From NCBI GenBank assembly GCA_034401795.1, contig CM067373.1, forward strand, positions 86,028,021 to 86,092,020: a stretch of DNA of 64,000 nt, given 5' to 3'. Made by a program: the position numbers and the translations under genes. Below, piece after piece: positions 13,901 through 25,900 of this stretch. The notes beneath the pieces are model-generated. The model saw only the letters and a list, made by a program, of their open reading frames with translations. It did not search any database and had not been told where the DNA came from. The stretch is from Chaetoderma sp. LZ-2023a (Eukaryota > Mollusca > Caudofoveata > Chaetodermatida > Chaetodermatidae). Numbering within the stretch: position 1 is the first letter of the stretch; every line of letters begins with the position of its first letter.

Positions 13901-16900
13901 GTCAATTCCTTTTCAGAAATACCTTCGCTTTGCATTCCAAGACAATGTTTGGGAATTCAATGCGCTTCCATTCGGCCTGACCACAGCTCCGAGGGTCTTC
14001 ACCAAGGTGGTTCTCACAATGACTTCTTTACTTCGCAGGAGAAACATAGCTGTTCACACTTACATAGACGACTGGCTGCTAAAGGTGGGGAATCCAGTGC
14101 AATCTTCAGGTAGTCCTAGCCTTATTAATGGATCTAGGATGGATTGTGAATCTAGAGAAATCAGAACTGACTCCATCCCAGGAGTTTGTTTATCTGGGAA
14201 TATTTTTCAATCTCGGGGACGGCGTAGCTTTTCCGGCGGAAAGCAGAGTCAAAAGCCTGATTGCAGTTTTGGAGTCGGTTTCTCTAGGAGCCTATCTGAC
14301 GGCGCGCCAATTTCTCAGGATACTGGGTTTTCTAGTATCGCTGGAGAAGGTGGTTCCATATGCGGCACTCAGGCGCAGGCCAATTCAGATGTACCTAATG
14401 TCATTCTGGTCTCAGAGAACAGATCCGTTATCTCTGAGGATACCAGTAAAAGAACCATTGATATTCCACCTTCAGTGGTGGTTATCAGAACAGAATCTCC
14501 TGCGAGGTGTTCCTCTACAACCTCCTCAACCTCAGATGTCCATCTTCACGGATGCATCATTGACGGGTTGGGGAGCGATATTGGATGATCAGTCAGTGTC
14601 AGGGGAATGGGATCGGACCAATGCGCAGAAACATATCAATGTGCTCGAACTATTAGCTGTGGTATTTGCACTTCGAAAGTTTGAGAGTCTAATTCAAGAC
14701 AAAACAGTGGTGTCTTATTTGAACCGCCAGGGCGGGACGAGATCACCAGAGTTGTGTATGATGGTTTGGAACCTTCTGCTGTGGTGCCAAGAGAGGAATA
14801 TTATTCTTCGGGCAGCACACATTCCAGGAAGATTGAACATCCTAGCGGATGCTCTCAGTCGAAGGACGATTTGTCGTCCGACAGAATGGCAGCTCAACCA
14901 ATCGGTAGCGGAGGTTCTATTCAAACAATGGGGCAAGCCAAATTTCGACCTGTTTGCGATGAATCAGAACGCAAAGATGGTCACTTACGTGTCACCGATC
15001 CTGGACCCGCTAGCGCTAGCGGTAGACGCACTGGCGATAAGTTGGAAAGGAATGTACGCGTATGCGTATCCTCCAACAATTCTCATCCCGAAAGTTCTGG
15101 CAAAGATAAGAGAGGGGATGTGCCAAGTACTGCTGATCGCCCTTTATTGGTCAGGCCGATCATGGTTTACGGATCTGCTGGACCATCTGGTCTGCAATCC
15201 AATCCCTCTTCCAGACAGAAGAGATCTAATCTCTCAGAACAGGGGTCTGTACCTTCACGACAGACCGGAAATGTTCAAATTGACTGCATGGATGTTATCA
15301 GCGTGCAATTGAGGGTGGCTTTTCTGAGCAAGCAGCGAAGTTTGTTGCTTCGGCCAGAAGAGTTTCAACCACAAAGACATATAATTATAGAATCAACAAA
15401 TTTGCACAGTGGTGTGAGAGAAGAGATATTAATCCCTTTTCTGCATCTGTTCAACACGTAGCAGATTTTATCTGTCATTTATACGAAGTTGACAAACTTG
15501 TACCTTCTACCCTAGCAGCATATAAGTCTGCATTAGCTTCAGTCACTCCCAGTCTGGCCATTGAAAGAGTGGAGAATGACACCTTGCATGAAGTTATTAA
15601 AGGAATGAGCAATCTGCGACCTAGACAGCCAATTCCTATCCCAGCATAGAATCTATCTCTTGTTCTACAGGTTTTAGGGCATGCTCCCTTTGAACCAATT
15701 AGATCTATAGACATTAAACTGTTAACTATTAAATCAGTTTTCTTAGCTGCAGCAGCGGCGGCGAGAAGGAGAAGCGAAATACATGCGCTTTCTGCCGAAC
15801 AAGACCGTTTTGTCGTCACGGGTGAAGGTTTAAGACTACTTCCACATCTTTGTTTCCTGGCAAAGAATCAGTCACTTAAATATCCAGGACAGCCGATCAA
15901 TTTGCCAGGTTTAACTAGACATGACCCAAACTCTTCTGCTTGGTGTCCTGTCAGATGTCTGAAAATGTATAAGAAACGTACTGATGAGTGGAGAGATGAC
16001 CCGAAATGTCTGTGGTTATGTCTCAAAGCTCCTCATTTACGAGCGTCGAAAGATACTATTTCTCGTTGGATAGTTGACGCTATTCAGATGTCGCACAAAA
16101 TCGCTACAGGAAAGCAGATTGATCGTGCGAATGCCCATCAGGTCCGAGCACTAGCAGCAGCATCGGCCCTTTATACGGGTGTCTCATTAGAGGAGGTGAT
16201 GTCTGTAGCACAATGGCTTGCCGAGTCGTCATTCACTGATTTCTACCTTCGCGACATCGCCAGCGCACTTAATCCAGTAGCCCTCACCAATTTGTCGAAT
16301 CTAACCTAAGCCACTTCCGACCACTACTTCGCACACATCACAAAGTCTTCCACCTACACTGAACAATTGCTATGCACATGACTGAGTACAACCGTGGATT
16401 GGGCCGAGCTCCTGTGATGATCAAGAAAAGATCAAGCACTCAAAATGGTGAGTGTTTACATTAATTAAGTGACTATAAATATGTTTACTTACAGTCGAAA
16501 TACCAGACTGCTTAGGTAAATAGTCTGGTACAAGAGTATTCTTATCCTCTCAAACAGACATTAGACTCATTCCAATTTGAAAATCTAATCGATATAGATG
16601 TTTTTTCAAAATTAGAAGTTGTAGTAGCTTCTTTGCACTCTACTGGACGGCCCTAGCTGAGACTTGGGGCTGACACGAGTCTGGTGGGTGTTGCATCCCC
16701 ATTGACAGCCCTCTGAATTTTGTGCGGACAAAAGAGGGGGGGGAGCGCGGTCTAGACGATGGAAGTTTAGCACTCTATGAGTCAGATGGCAGAACCCAAG
16801 CGTATGCCAGGGTTCTAGTCTCTTCACAACCTTCTCTGTTGGATGGTAGATGAGTGCTGGTTCGAGCCTCATAATAGTACATCTGGTAAGTATTAGTCGA

Positions 16901-19900
16901 AGTAGAATAAAAAAAGCATCCGCTTTTGTTTCTACGAGAATTCTTAATACTTACCAGATGTACTATGGCCCTCCCTCAGCCGCCCCGCTGAGGTGAGGCT
17001 GAGCTGCTTTCGCTGTTTGCCGAGGCAAATATAGGACGAATCTGACTGTGATTGGGAATTGACTCGGTACCTGCGGCTATGGTAATTCCCGGACACAGTA
17101 TGGGCAGGACCAGGAGAGTGCGGAGTTTTTAATTGTTTATTTTGAGCTAGACTAGATAATAGACATTATCATAATAGTACATCTGGTAAGTATTAAGAAT
17201 TCTCGTAGAAACAAAAGCGGATGCTTTTTTGAGTCTGTAGCACAATGGCATGCCGAGTCGTCATTTACTGATTTCTACCTTCGCGACATCTCCAGCGCAC
17301 TTAATCCGGTAGCCGTCGCCAATTTATCGAATCTGAACTAAAGCCACATCCGACCACTATTTCGCACACATCACAAGTTTCTTCCACTTACACTGAACAA
17401 TGGCCATGCACATGACCCGAGAACGACCGTGGATTGGGCCGAGCTCCTGTGATGAACAAGAAAGACCAAGCACTCAAAAATGGTGAGTGTTTGTCTTAAT
17501 TAAGAGACTAATTTTAAGTTTACTTATAGTCGAAATACCAGACTATCTAAGTAAATTGTCTGGATAAGAACATCTTATTCTTTTGCAGACATTAGACTCA
17601 TTCCAATTTGAAAATCTAATCGATATACTGATATTTTTTTTTTAATTTAGAAGTTGTAGTAGCTTCTTTGCACTCTACTGGACTGCCCTAGCTGAGACTT
17701 GGGGCTGACACAGGTCTGGTGGGTGTTGCTCCCCATTTTGACAGCCCTCTGGAATTTGTGCGGATAAATGAGGGGGTGGGGTAGGGGGTCTCTTCACAAC
17801 CTTCTCTGTCGGATGGTAGATGAGTGCTGGTTCGAGCCTCACCTCCTCCCACCGGTATTTCTTGGCTGTTGAAATCCGGAGTTTATCGTAATAGTGCATC
17901 TGGTAAGTATTATTCGAAGTAGAATAAAAAAAGCATCCGCTTTTGTTTCTGCGAGAATTCTTAATACTTACCAGATGTACTATGGCCCTGCCTCAGCCGC
18001 CCTGCTGAGGTGAGGCTGAGCTGCTTTCGCTGTTTGTCAAGACAAATATAAGACGAATCTGACTGTGATTGGGAATTGACTCGGTACCTGCGACTATGGT
18101 GATTCCCGGACACAGTATGGGCAGGACCAGGAGAGTGCGGAGTTGTTAATTGTTTATTTTGAGCTAGACTAGATAATAGGCATTATCATAATAGTACATC
18201 TGGTAAGTATTAAGAATTCTCGTAGAAACAAAAGCGGATGCTTTTTTGATGCAGTGGAGTTGGTGTATCCAATGGCTTTCTTTCGTGTGTCTCCAGGATG
18301 TGGAGAACTCGTCATCCGGATCTGATGACAGGACTTGGATGATTCGGAATTGGACATCACTTTTTGTGTGATTGTCAGATGTGAAATGTTTTGATACAGG
18401 TGTGTCATATCTATAGTATATGTTGGTGGAAATTTGTGATTGAGCATAAGTGCTCCTGGATTCTGATTTTGAACACTCTTTTGGTCTCTCCCACATATTG
18501 TTTTTCGCAGCATCCGCATGTTATCATGTAAATCACGTTTCTTGTTTGACAGTTTCCAACTATTTTCGCCCTGTATGTGAGTTTTGTATGGTGGCTCCGA
18601 AACCATCTACTTTGGTCCATTACTTTGCAGAAGTCGCATTTGCCTTTTGGGCAGGGTTTGAGGATGTTCATATGGGTAGGTTTGACAGCGTCGCGTCTGG
18701 ATTGTTCAGACGCACTCTGATTATGTTGTCTTTGATTGTTTTGTTTCTTCTAAAGCCGAACATAGGTTTTTCTGGGATGGCTAGTCGACATCTTTGGCTG
18801 CAATCTAGGATATGCCAATTATTAAGAATTAGTTTTTGTACAAATTCACTGCTTTTATTGAATTCCGAGATAAAGATAGGTGTAGTGATTTTCTTGTTCC
18901 AGTTTGATTGTATTACTGCATCTGGTGCCAGTGTTGGATGAATGAGGGATGCTCTGTTGTGTGAGAACGCCTTTTCTTGAGCTAATTTTAAGTGTTTTAG
19001 GGTATCCCCTGGATTCATAGTGGCTTATGAGATTGGTGGTGTGTTTGAGATAATCCATATCTCTTGTGCATATCCTACGTAAATGGAGCCATTGTCCGTA
19101 TGGGCCTGAGTTTTTGCAGGAAATCGGATGTGCTGAAGAGTAGTGGAAATATCCATGTTTGTCTGTTGGTTTTGGGTATAAAGAAAAGCATATTTTCCTG
19201 TTTGCACCTATTGTTACAGTAGTGTCCAAAAAAGGGCACACTAGTACGGGAAAATTCATATGGGTGTTAAATTTCATTCGGTGCTTGTTCTCCTTGGTCC
19301 CAGATCATGAATGTGTCGTCTATATATCGTAAGAAGAAAGCCGGTTGGTTGGGAGCCTGTTCGAGTAGTTTTGTTTCTAACTCGCTCATGAAAATGCGTG
19401 CATAGGTGCATGCTGCTTTGCTTCCTATTTATAAATAATGTTTTCCAGAGAATTCAAAATTGTTAAGTTCTAGGACCAAGTTAAGGAGGTTAAGTAATCC
19501 TCTAATAGACAACGGTCCTGGGATGCCATGGCGGCGTAGGAATCGGCTTACAGCCCGTAAACCTTTCTGGTTAGGTATATTAGTGTAGAGCGATGTGACG
19601 TCCATTGTGACTAGTAATATGTCGTTATTTGTTATGTCAAAATTTCTACTAATTTTATGAAATCAGTGGTGTCTTTCACGTAAGACTTTATTTCTTTAAC
19701 ATGGATTTTGAGATGCTCAACAACATAGTTATTGATTAGTTCTGTTGGGCATCCATTGCCGCTTATCGTTCTCCCTGGTACTAGATTGCCTGTCTTGGCT
19801 TTGTGTATTTTTTGGCAGTAAATAAAAGTGTGCTGTTTTTGGTTGTTTTGGTACCAAATTGGATGCGAATTGTTCAGTGATCTCACCATCTCTTAGTAGT

Positions 19901-22900
19901 TGGTCTAACCGTTTTTGGATGAGGTAAGTGTGGATGGTGGTTCTGTCCTCTGATAGTTCCAGATAGAAATTTGTGTCAGAAAGCTGTCTATTGGCTTCGT
20001 TGATGTAGTCAATTGTATTTTGGATTACAGTAGCTTGGCCCTTGTCCGCCTTTCACAATAATGTCATCCTGTTTCATAAGTTGTTCTATGGCTGTCCTTT
20101 CTGTTTTTTAGCTCACCTGGCCTGAAAGGCCAAGTGAGCTTATGCCATGGCATCCGTCAGTCCATCGTTCGTCTGTCAATTTCTTCTTTAAACAACTTCT
20201 CAACACCCACTAGGCCAATTTCAATTATATTTGGCAGGAAGCATAGTGAGGACATATGGATCCAAGTTTGTTCAAAGGAAGCCGATCGGCCAATTTGGCT
20301 GGTGGTCATCTTGGATTTTGGTCGATTTTAGGAAACGTCTTTATAAATCTTGTCCGAAACCATTTGTGGGATTGATGCAAACCTCATGAAATATGATCTA
20401 AGGCAAGAGCTGATCCAAATTTGTTCAAGGGAACTTGATTGGTCAAATGGTTTGACGGCAATCTTGGTTGACCTAGTTTTAGCGAAAACAACTTCTCCAG
20501 AACCGCTGAATGGATCGGGTCGAAATTTGGGAGATATGATTAGGGACTAAGGGCCATCAAAGTTTGTTTACGGGAAGTTGAAATGTCAAAAAACATGGCC
20601 GCTGTGGGCCAATTAAAATAGCTGTTTGGCAGCCATATTGGATTTTTTTATGTGATGGATTTTGAGGCCGAAATTGGTTTTATATGTTTTGGGGTATTCT
20701 GATCTCAAATTTGCAATTTTCGAAACAGTCGGATAAGCGGTTTGGCGTCCATCTTGGATCATTTTCCCGCCAAAAGCTCCCATACTAAAGCAATGGGAAA
20801 TTTTAAATGTCTTCTCAAGAACTGCTGGGCCAATTTCAATTATATTTGGCAGGAATCCTTAGGGCATAGGGATTCAAGTTTGTTCAAAGGAAGTCGATCG
20901 GCCAATTGGGACGGTGGCCATCTTGGATTTCGGCCGATTTTTAGAAACGTCTTTAAAAATCTTCTCCAAAACCGCTTGGGGGATTAATGCAAGCCTCATG
21001 AAATATGATCTATGGCAAGAGTTGAACAAGTTTGCTCAAGAGAAGTTGATTGTTCAAATGGGTCGGTGGCCATCTTGGTTAACCTAGTTTTAGCGTAAAC
21101 GACTTCTCTAGAACCGCTGAAGGGATTGGGTCGTAATTTGCTAGATATGATTAGGGACGACGGGCCATTAAAGTTTGTTTACGGTCAGTTGATCCATCAA
21201 AAAACATGGCCGCCATGGGCCAATCAAAATATAGTGTGTTTGGCGGCCATATTGGATTTTTTGGGGGATTGGATGTCAACCCGCAATCCTTGATGACTTA
21301 CATGTAGTTTCCCAGCAAAGTTGGTACTTACGGAGGTGTCATCTTTCTCCTCCAAAAAGGATTGCAGGCTGATATCCGCATACAGAGGCAACTCTGACTA
21401 TGTCTAACAAGAAACTGTGCTCGACATCCTCGGACAACGCAGTCTTCCCAGGAGCTTACCATAACTATGCAACATCAAAGAGGCAAACTTTAGGTGCAGA
21501 CTGTGAACACTATAAAATTAATGTCATATGCATTCAAGAGACTAAAATAGCTAAACACTCAGAGCAGCAACTTCAGACAGGCCATAAGCTAGTACTCATG
21601 GAGCAAAAACAGGCCACTTACCGTGGATTAGGCTTCGTAATCGGACCAAGTGTATTGGACGATGTCATTAGTTTTGGATATGTAAGTGATCGCGTTGCAT
21701 TTATCGACCTGGCTATACCAACACGAAAGCACACCACCACTAAGTGTCGCATAGTCAATGCATATGGGCCAACTACCGAAAGGGCCAAAGAGAATCCAGC
21801 TATATTGGCTGGCGGCCATCTCAGATTTGGCCAATTTTTAGAAATGTCTTTAAAAATCTTCTCCGAAACAGCTTGGGGGATCAATTCAAAGCGCATATAA
21901 TAGCATTTAGGGCAAGAACTGCACCAAGTTTGTTCAAGGGAACTTGATTGGCCAAATGGTTTGACGGCCATCTTGGATAACCTATTTTTTGCCAAAACAA
22001 CTCCAGAACCACTGAATGGATTGGGCCGAAATCTGGGAGATATTATTAGGCTCTGAGTGCCATTAAAGTTTGTTCACGGGAAGGAGCTATGTCAGAAACA
22101 TGGCCATAGTGAACCAATAAAAATGTAGCGTGTTTGGCGCAGGGTTGTTTGATTTAAATCAAATGATTAAAATCAGTGATTTAAATCATGATTAAAATCA
22201 GTCCAAAAAAATCAAAAAAATCATGATGCGATTTTTTTAAAAGTCAGTGTTTTTTTAATAAAATCATCATATTGTATTACTTGCTTTATTTCATCTGTAT
22301 ACACCCAATAACCTTTAAAAACTGTTGTTTTGACCTTGCCTCACAGTTGTTTTATAGGTGTTGCTTCTGTCCCTGATACTATAACCCCATTATCCCCATT
22401 TACTGCCCAGACTTTGCTAGATTATCAAAACATTCAGGCTAACTCCTTTCTCTGACTTTGATAAACAATGTATGTAAACTGATGGACATTGATGGATAAA
22501 AAAACATAGACAGCACTCGTGTAAGAGAGATCTGGTTTACATGCAGCCAGGTTAAGAAAACACATTGAATCCCACAGTACATATAAGCAAATAGAATGTT
22601 TCTTAACTCATCATTTGTTCAAAATAAGTTAAGATGCCTGGAAGAAAGCAAGATCACATTTGGATGTACTTTGATAAGGATGTTGAGATTGGTAAATCTG
22701 GTTGTAAGGCTAAGTGTAAAGAATGTGGCAAATCTATGCAAGGCATAGTAGCACGTATGAAGCAGCATCATAGTGAATGTAAGACTGATACACAAGATAC
22801 ACCAGCAATAACAGTCTCTACGCCTAGGAAGCGCCCTGCCCCAGAGGCAGGGGAGTCATCACCGTTGTGTACGCCTACCAAGAGAACCAAAATCAGTGCA

Positions 22901-25900
22901 GGTAAGAGAATATAATATTTTGTGAATAAAAATTTAACTGACAAACAGACTGATAATCTGACCGACAGACCACACACTAACTCAGCCTAACTCTTGACCA
23001 AGTAATTAAAACTGATTAATAGCTAATCCTTCAGTTACAGTCTATATGTTTTCTACAGTTAAATAATTTTGCAAACAAATACACTGCCTTATTTAAAAAT
23101 AAATTAAATAAACAAGGCAATCAAAGGGTTACCACCTTAGTTAGTCTATTACTGTGAGATCTTTATAGGACAGCAGTGTTGTTCAAGAGCAGACCCCTTT
23201 ATTGATTGTGTGAGGTGATAACACCTGTGGTGTTACATAACAGTTAAGCAGTCAGGTAGTTAATTGGCTTAATTTGGACACATTAACCTTATCACTGCAT
23301 AGTACTGTAATTTTAATCCCAAATTCCTAAAAAGATTTATGTCAGAAAACTATAGTGAGACTCATCTAAAAACTACTAAATATTTTGAAAACAATTTGAC
23401 TGAAACTTCTTGGTGAGTAAATCACCAACAACTTTCAGTCAAATTGTTTTCACACTATTTAGCAGGTTTTGAGTAATGCAGCTTGAAACTATTCTCAAGT
23501 AGCTCAGAGCAGTCAGCCAGTTAACCCTTAGCACACTAATGTCAACATTATCCCACATGTGTCTACCTTTCCTGGCTGAAACAGTAATATTGCTAAATTA
23601 ATAACTAAAAAAATTTACTTGAATATTTTGAAAACAATTTGACTGAAACTTCTTGGTGAATAAATCACCAACAACTTTGAGTTATATTGTTTTCACACTA
23701 TTTAGCAGGTTTTGAGTAATGCAGCTTGAAACTATTCTCAAGTAGCTCAGAGCAGTCAGCCAGTTAACCCTTAGCACACTAATGTCAACATTATCCCACA
23801 TGTGTCTACCTTTCCTGGCTGATACAGTAATATTTTATTTTGCAGGTCTAGACCACTATGTTTTGAGAACATCCCAAATTGAGAAAGACGCCATCGATGA
23901 GCAAGTCGGTCGCTACGTGTACGCTACTAACACACCATTCTCTGCAGTCACACATCCAGAGTTCATTAAACTAGTCCAGATGCTGAGACCAGGCTACTGT
24001 CCACCAAGTCTGTATGAAGTAGCCAGTAGTTTACTGGACAAGGTTCAGCAGTCACTGCAGGATGAGTGTAAAGAAAGGCTTGAAGGCAAGACTGTCTCCA
24101 TGTGTTTAGATGGTTGGAGTAATATACATAATGAACCTGTAGTTTGTGTCTCTGTAACCACTTCGGATGGTGATTCCTATCTTACTGAGACTGTGGATAC
24201 GTCAGGCCACAGTCACACTGCTGAGTACATGAAACAGGTTGCTAGTAGTGCTATTAAACATTGCGAAGAACAGTTTAAATGTAACATAGGTAGCATTGTA
24301 ACTGACAATGCGGCTAACATGCGTAAGATGCGTGAAGAACTGAAGAAAGACCACAAAGACATTATTGCCCATGGATGTTCAGCCCACCTCATGAACCTAC
24401 TTGCTCATGACATAGAGATCAAGGGTGTTAAGGAACACGTCACACAGATTGTGAAGTACTTTCGCAATACACATTTACCAGCAGCATGGTACAAGGCAGA
24501 GGGAGGCAAGCGACTCGTCCTACCACAAGATGTCCGCTGGAATACGCTAGCTGACTGCCTTCAGTGCTACCTGGATAACTGGTCCATCATTTTGAAAGTG
24601 TGTGAGGAAAATAGGGATAGTATAGACACAAATGTGGCTAGTAAAGTGCAAAATATTGGGATAAAGAGACAAGCAGAGGACTATTTGAGGCTCCTTAAGC
24701 CAATCTCCATTGCCCTGGATATAGTACAGAGTGATAGCTGTTTTCTCAGTGATGCAGTTAGTGTATGGAAGAAGTTGGAAAAAGACTTTGAAGAAGGTGG
24801 GGTATCATTAAGCATTATGAAGAAGTTCCACGAACGATGTAAGCAGGCACTCACTCCTGCCCACTATCTCGCCTATATTTTGGATCCGCGTACTGCTGGT
24901 AAAGGATTGTCTACCAAGGAAACTGACAGTGTGATGGAGTATGTGTCTGTGTCATCCCCAGACATGATACCTATAATCATGAACTACCGGGCCAGAGCAG
25001 ATCCATTTAAGGATTACTTGTTTAGTTCATCTGTTCTGGAATCTGTGTCTCCCTTTGCCTGGTGGAAATCTCTATCAGACAGAGTCAGTGACCATGTGCT
25101 AAACATGATATATGCAATACTTGGTGCTACTGCCTCTAGTGCAGGTGTTGAGAGAATATTCTCAACTTTTGGTTTTGTGCATTCAAAAGTGAGAAACCGT
25201 CTTGGTACTGAGAAAGCTGGCAAGCTTGTTTTTGTTTACAAGTTACTTAACAAATGAATCATCATATACATGTATAACTATATTGATCTGATTTGAAATA
25301 AATTAATTAAATTGACTTAAAATTGCATATCTTATCATTAATTAGTAATATAAAAAACATGGTTATAAAAATCTGATTTAAATCAAAAAAATCGATTAAA
25401 ATCAAAAAAATCCGATTTTTTTGATTTTTATAAAAAAAATCATGATTTTTATCAACCCTGGTTTGGCGGCCATATTGGACTTGCAAAAATGTCCACATAC
25501 TCATTTAAAAGACTACTCTTAAATAACCCACCAACAATTTTAACAAAAAATTAGAGTGCTCCAGGAGTCTAGGTGAGCGACACAGGCCCCTTGGGCCTCT
25601 TCTTTAAATTACCTGTTAAATTCCTGTGGCGGATATGTTTGGCGAACTGATATTTGATTGCTTTAATAAAGCAGTCTAATTGTGTATTCGCTCCCAGTGC
25701 GGGTGTGGAGTTTGATTTTGGCATAAACTTTCTTGAGCAAGTTTTCCAGTTGGGTGGCTTGCGTGTCACGGGAGGAGGTGCGGAAGTAGGTAGGGGTGGG
25801 TTGCTCTGGGTGGTGCTCATGTCTTGGGTGGCACATCTTTTGAGAACCAATCACTGCCTACATATTTATTTAAGTCTAGGTCATATATGCCTTCATCTGG

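Larger units (their letters stand above)
8681..18248 (+). mobile_element. Cluster of DIRS-like tyrosine-recombinase retrotransposon copies
   Basis: The order is gag-like ORF, reverse transcriptase, RNase H, Dam-methyltransferase-like segment, then tyrosine recombinase, with inverted rather than direct terminal repeats. That is the layout of DIRS elements. The left terminal repeat (10530-10720) and its reverse complement (17040-17200 and 18050-18220) share TACTTACCAGATGTACTATT and GAGTCAATTCCCAATCACAG. The cluster contains a truncated 5' copy (8681-10284), a tiny derivative (10285-10528), a nearly full copy (10530 onward) and a duplicated 3' end. Every open reading frame is broken, so all copies are dead. 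The right edge at 18248 abuts the Penelope-like element. Confidence 0.85.
16197..18248 (+). repeat. Tandem duplication of the DIRS 3' end (two ~1.02-kb copies)
   Basis: The segment from 'tgtctgtagcacaatggc' through the recombinase C-terminus, the 3' untranslated region and the palindromic unit at 16909-17231 is repeated at 17232-18248. The second copy starts mid-recombinase ('gagtctgtagcacaatggca') and ends with the same 'gcggatgctttttt'. The copies differ by scattered substitutions and by deletion of about 65 bp near 17790 relative to 16750. Confidence 0.85.
22140..25460 (+). mobile_element. hAT DNA transposon, 3321 bp, apparently intact
   Basis: The ends are CAGGGTTG and CAACCCTG inside longer AT-rich inverted ends (GATTTAAATCA..., ATCATGATTTTTATC). 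Both sides are flanked by the same 8 bp, GTTTGGCG (22132-22139 and 25461-25468), the classic hAT target duplication. Inside is a two-exon transposase gene without stops. It inserted into the AGCTCACC repeat. Confidence 0.95.
20108..25601 (+). mobile_element. AGCTCACC..GGGCCTCTT repeat, split by hAT and carrying a LINE scrap
   Basis: The head is a short palindrome, AGCTCACCTGGCC then GGCCAAGTGAGCT, at 20110-20140. The tail is 'ggtgagcgacacaggccc' then 'ttgggcctctt' (25572-25601). Other heads are at 42197 (+) and 63957 (-); other tails at 6566 and 57847. The interior has units with 'gttcaagggaacttgattgg', 'cggccatcttggat' and 'aaaacatggccgc'. No coding capacity of its own was seen. It sits between codons of the Penelope RT without an obvious target duplication. 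The class is unresolved. Confidence 0.75.

Noticed and set aside
14754-15461. 235-codon plus-strand ORF inside the DIRS RT/RNase H region
   Set aside because: Out of frame with the recognisable RNase H and Dam-like motifs; a shadow.
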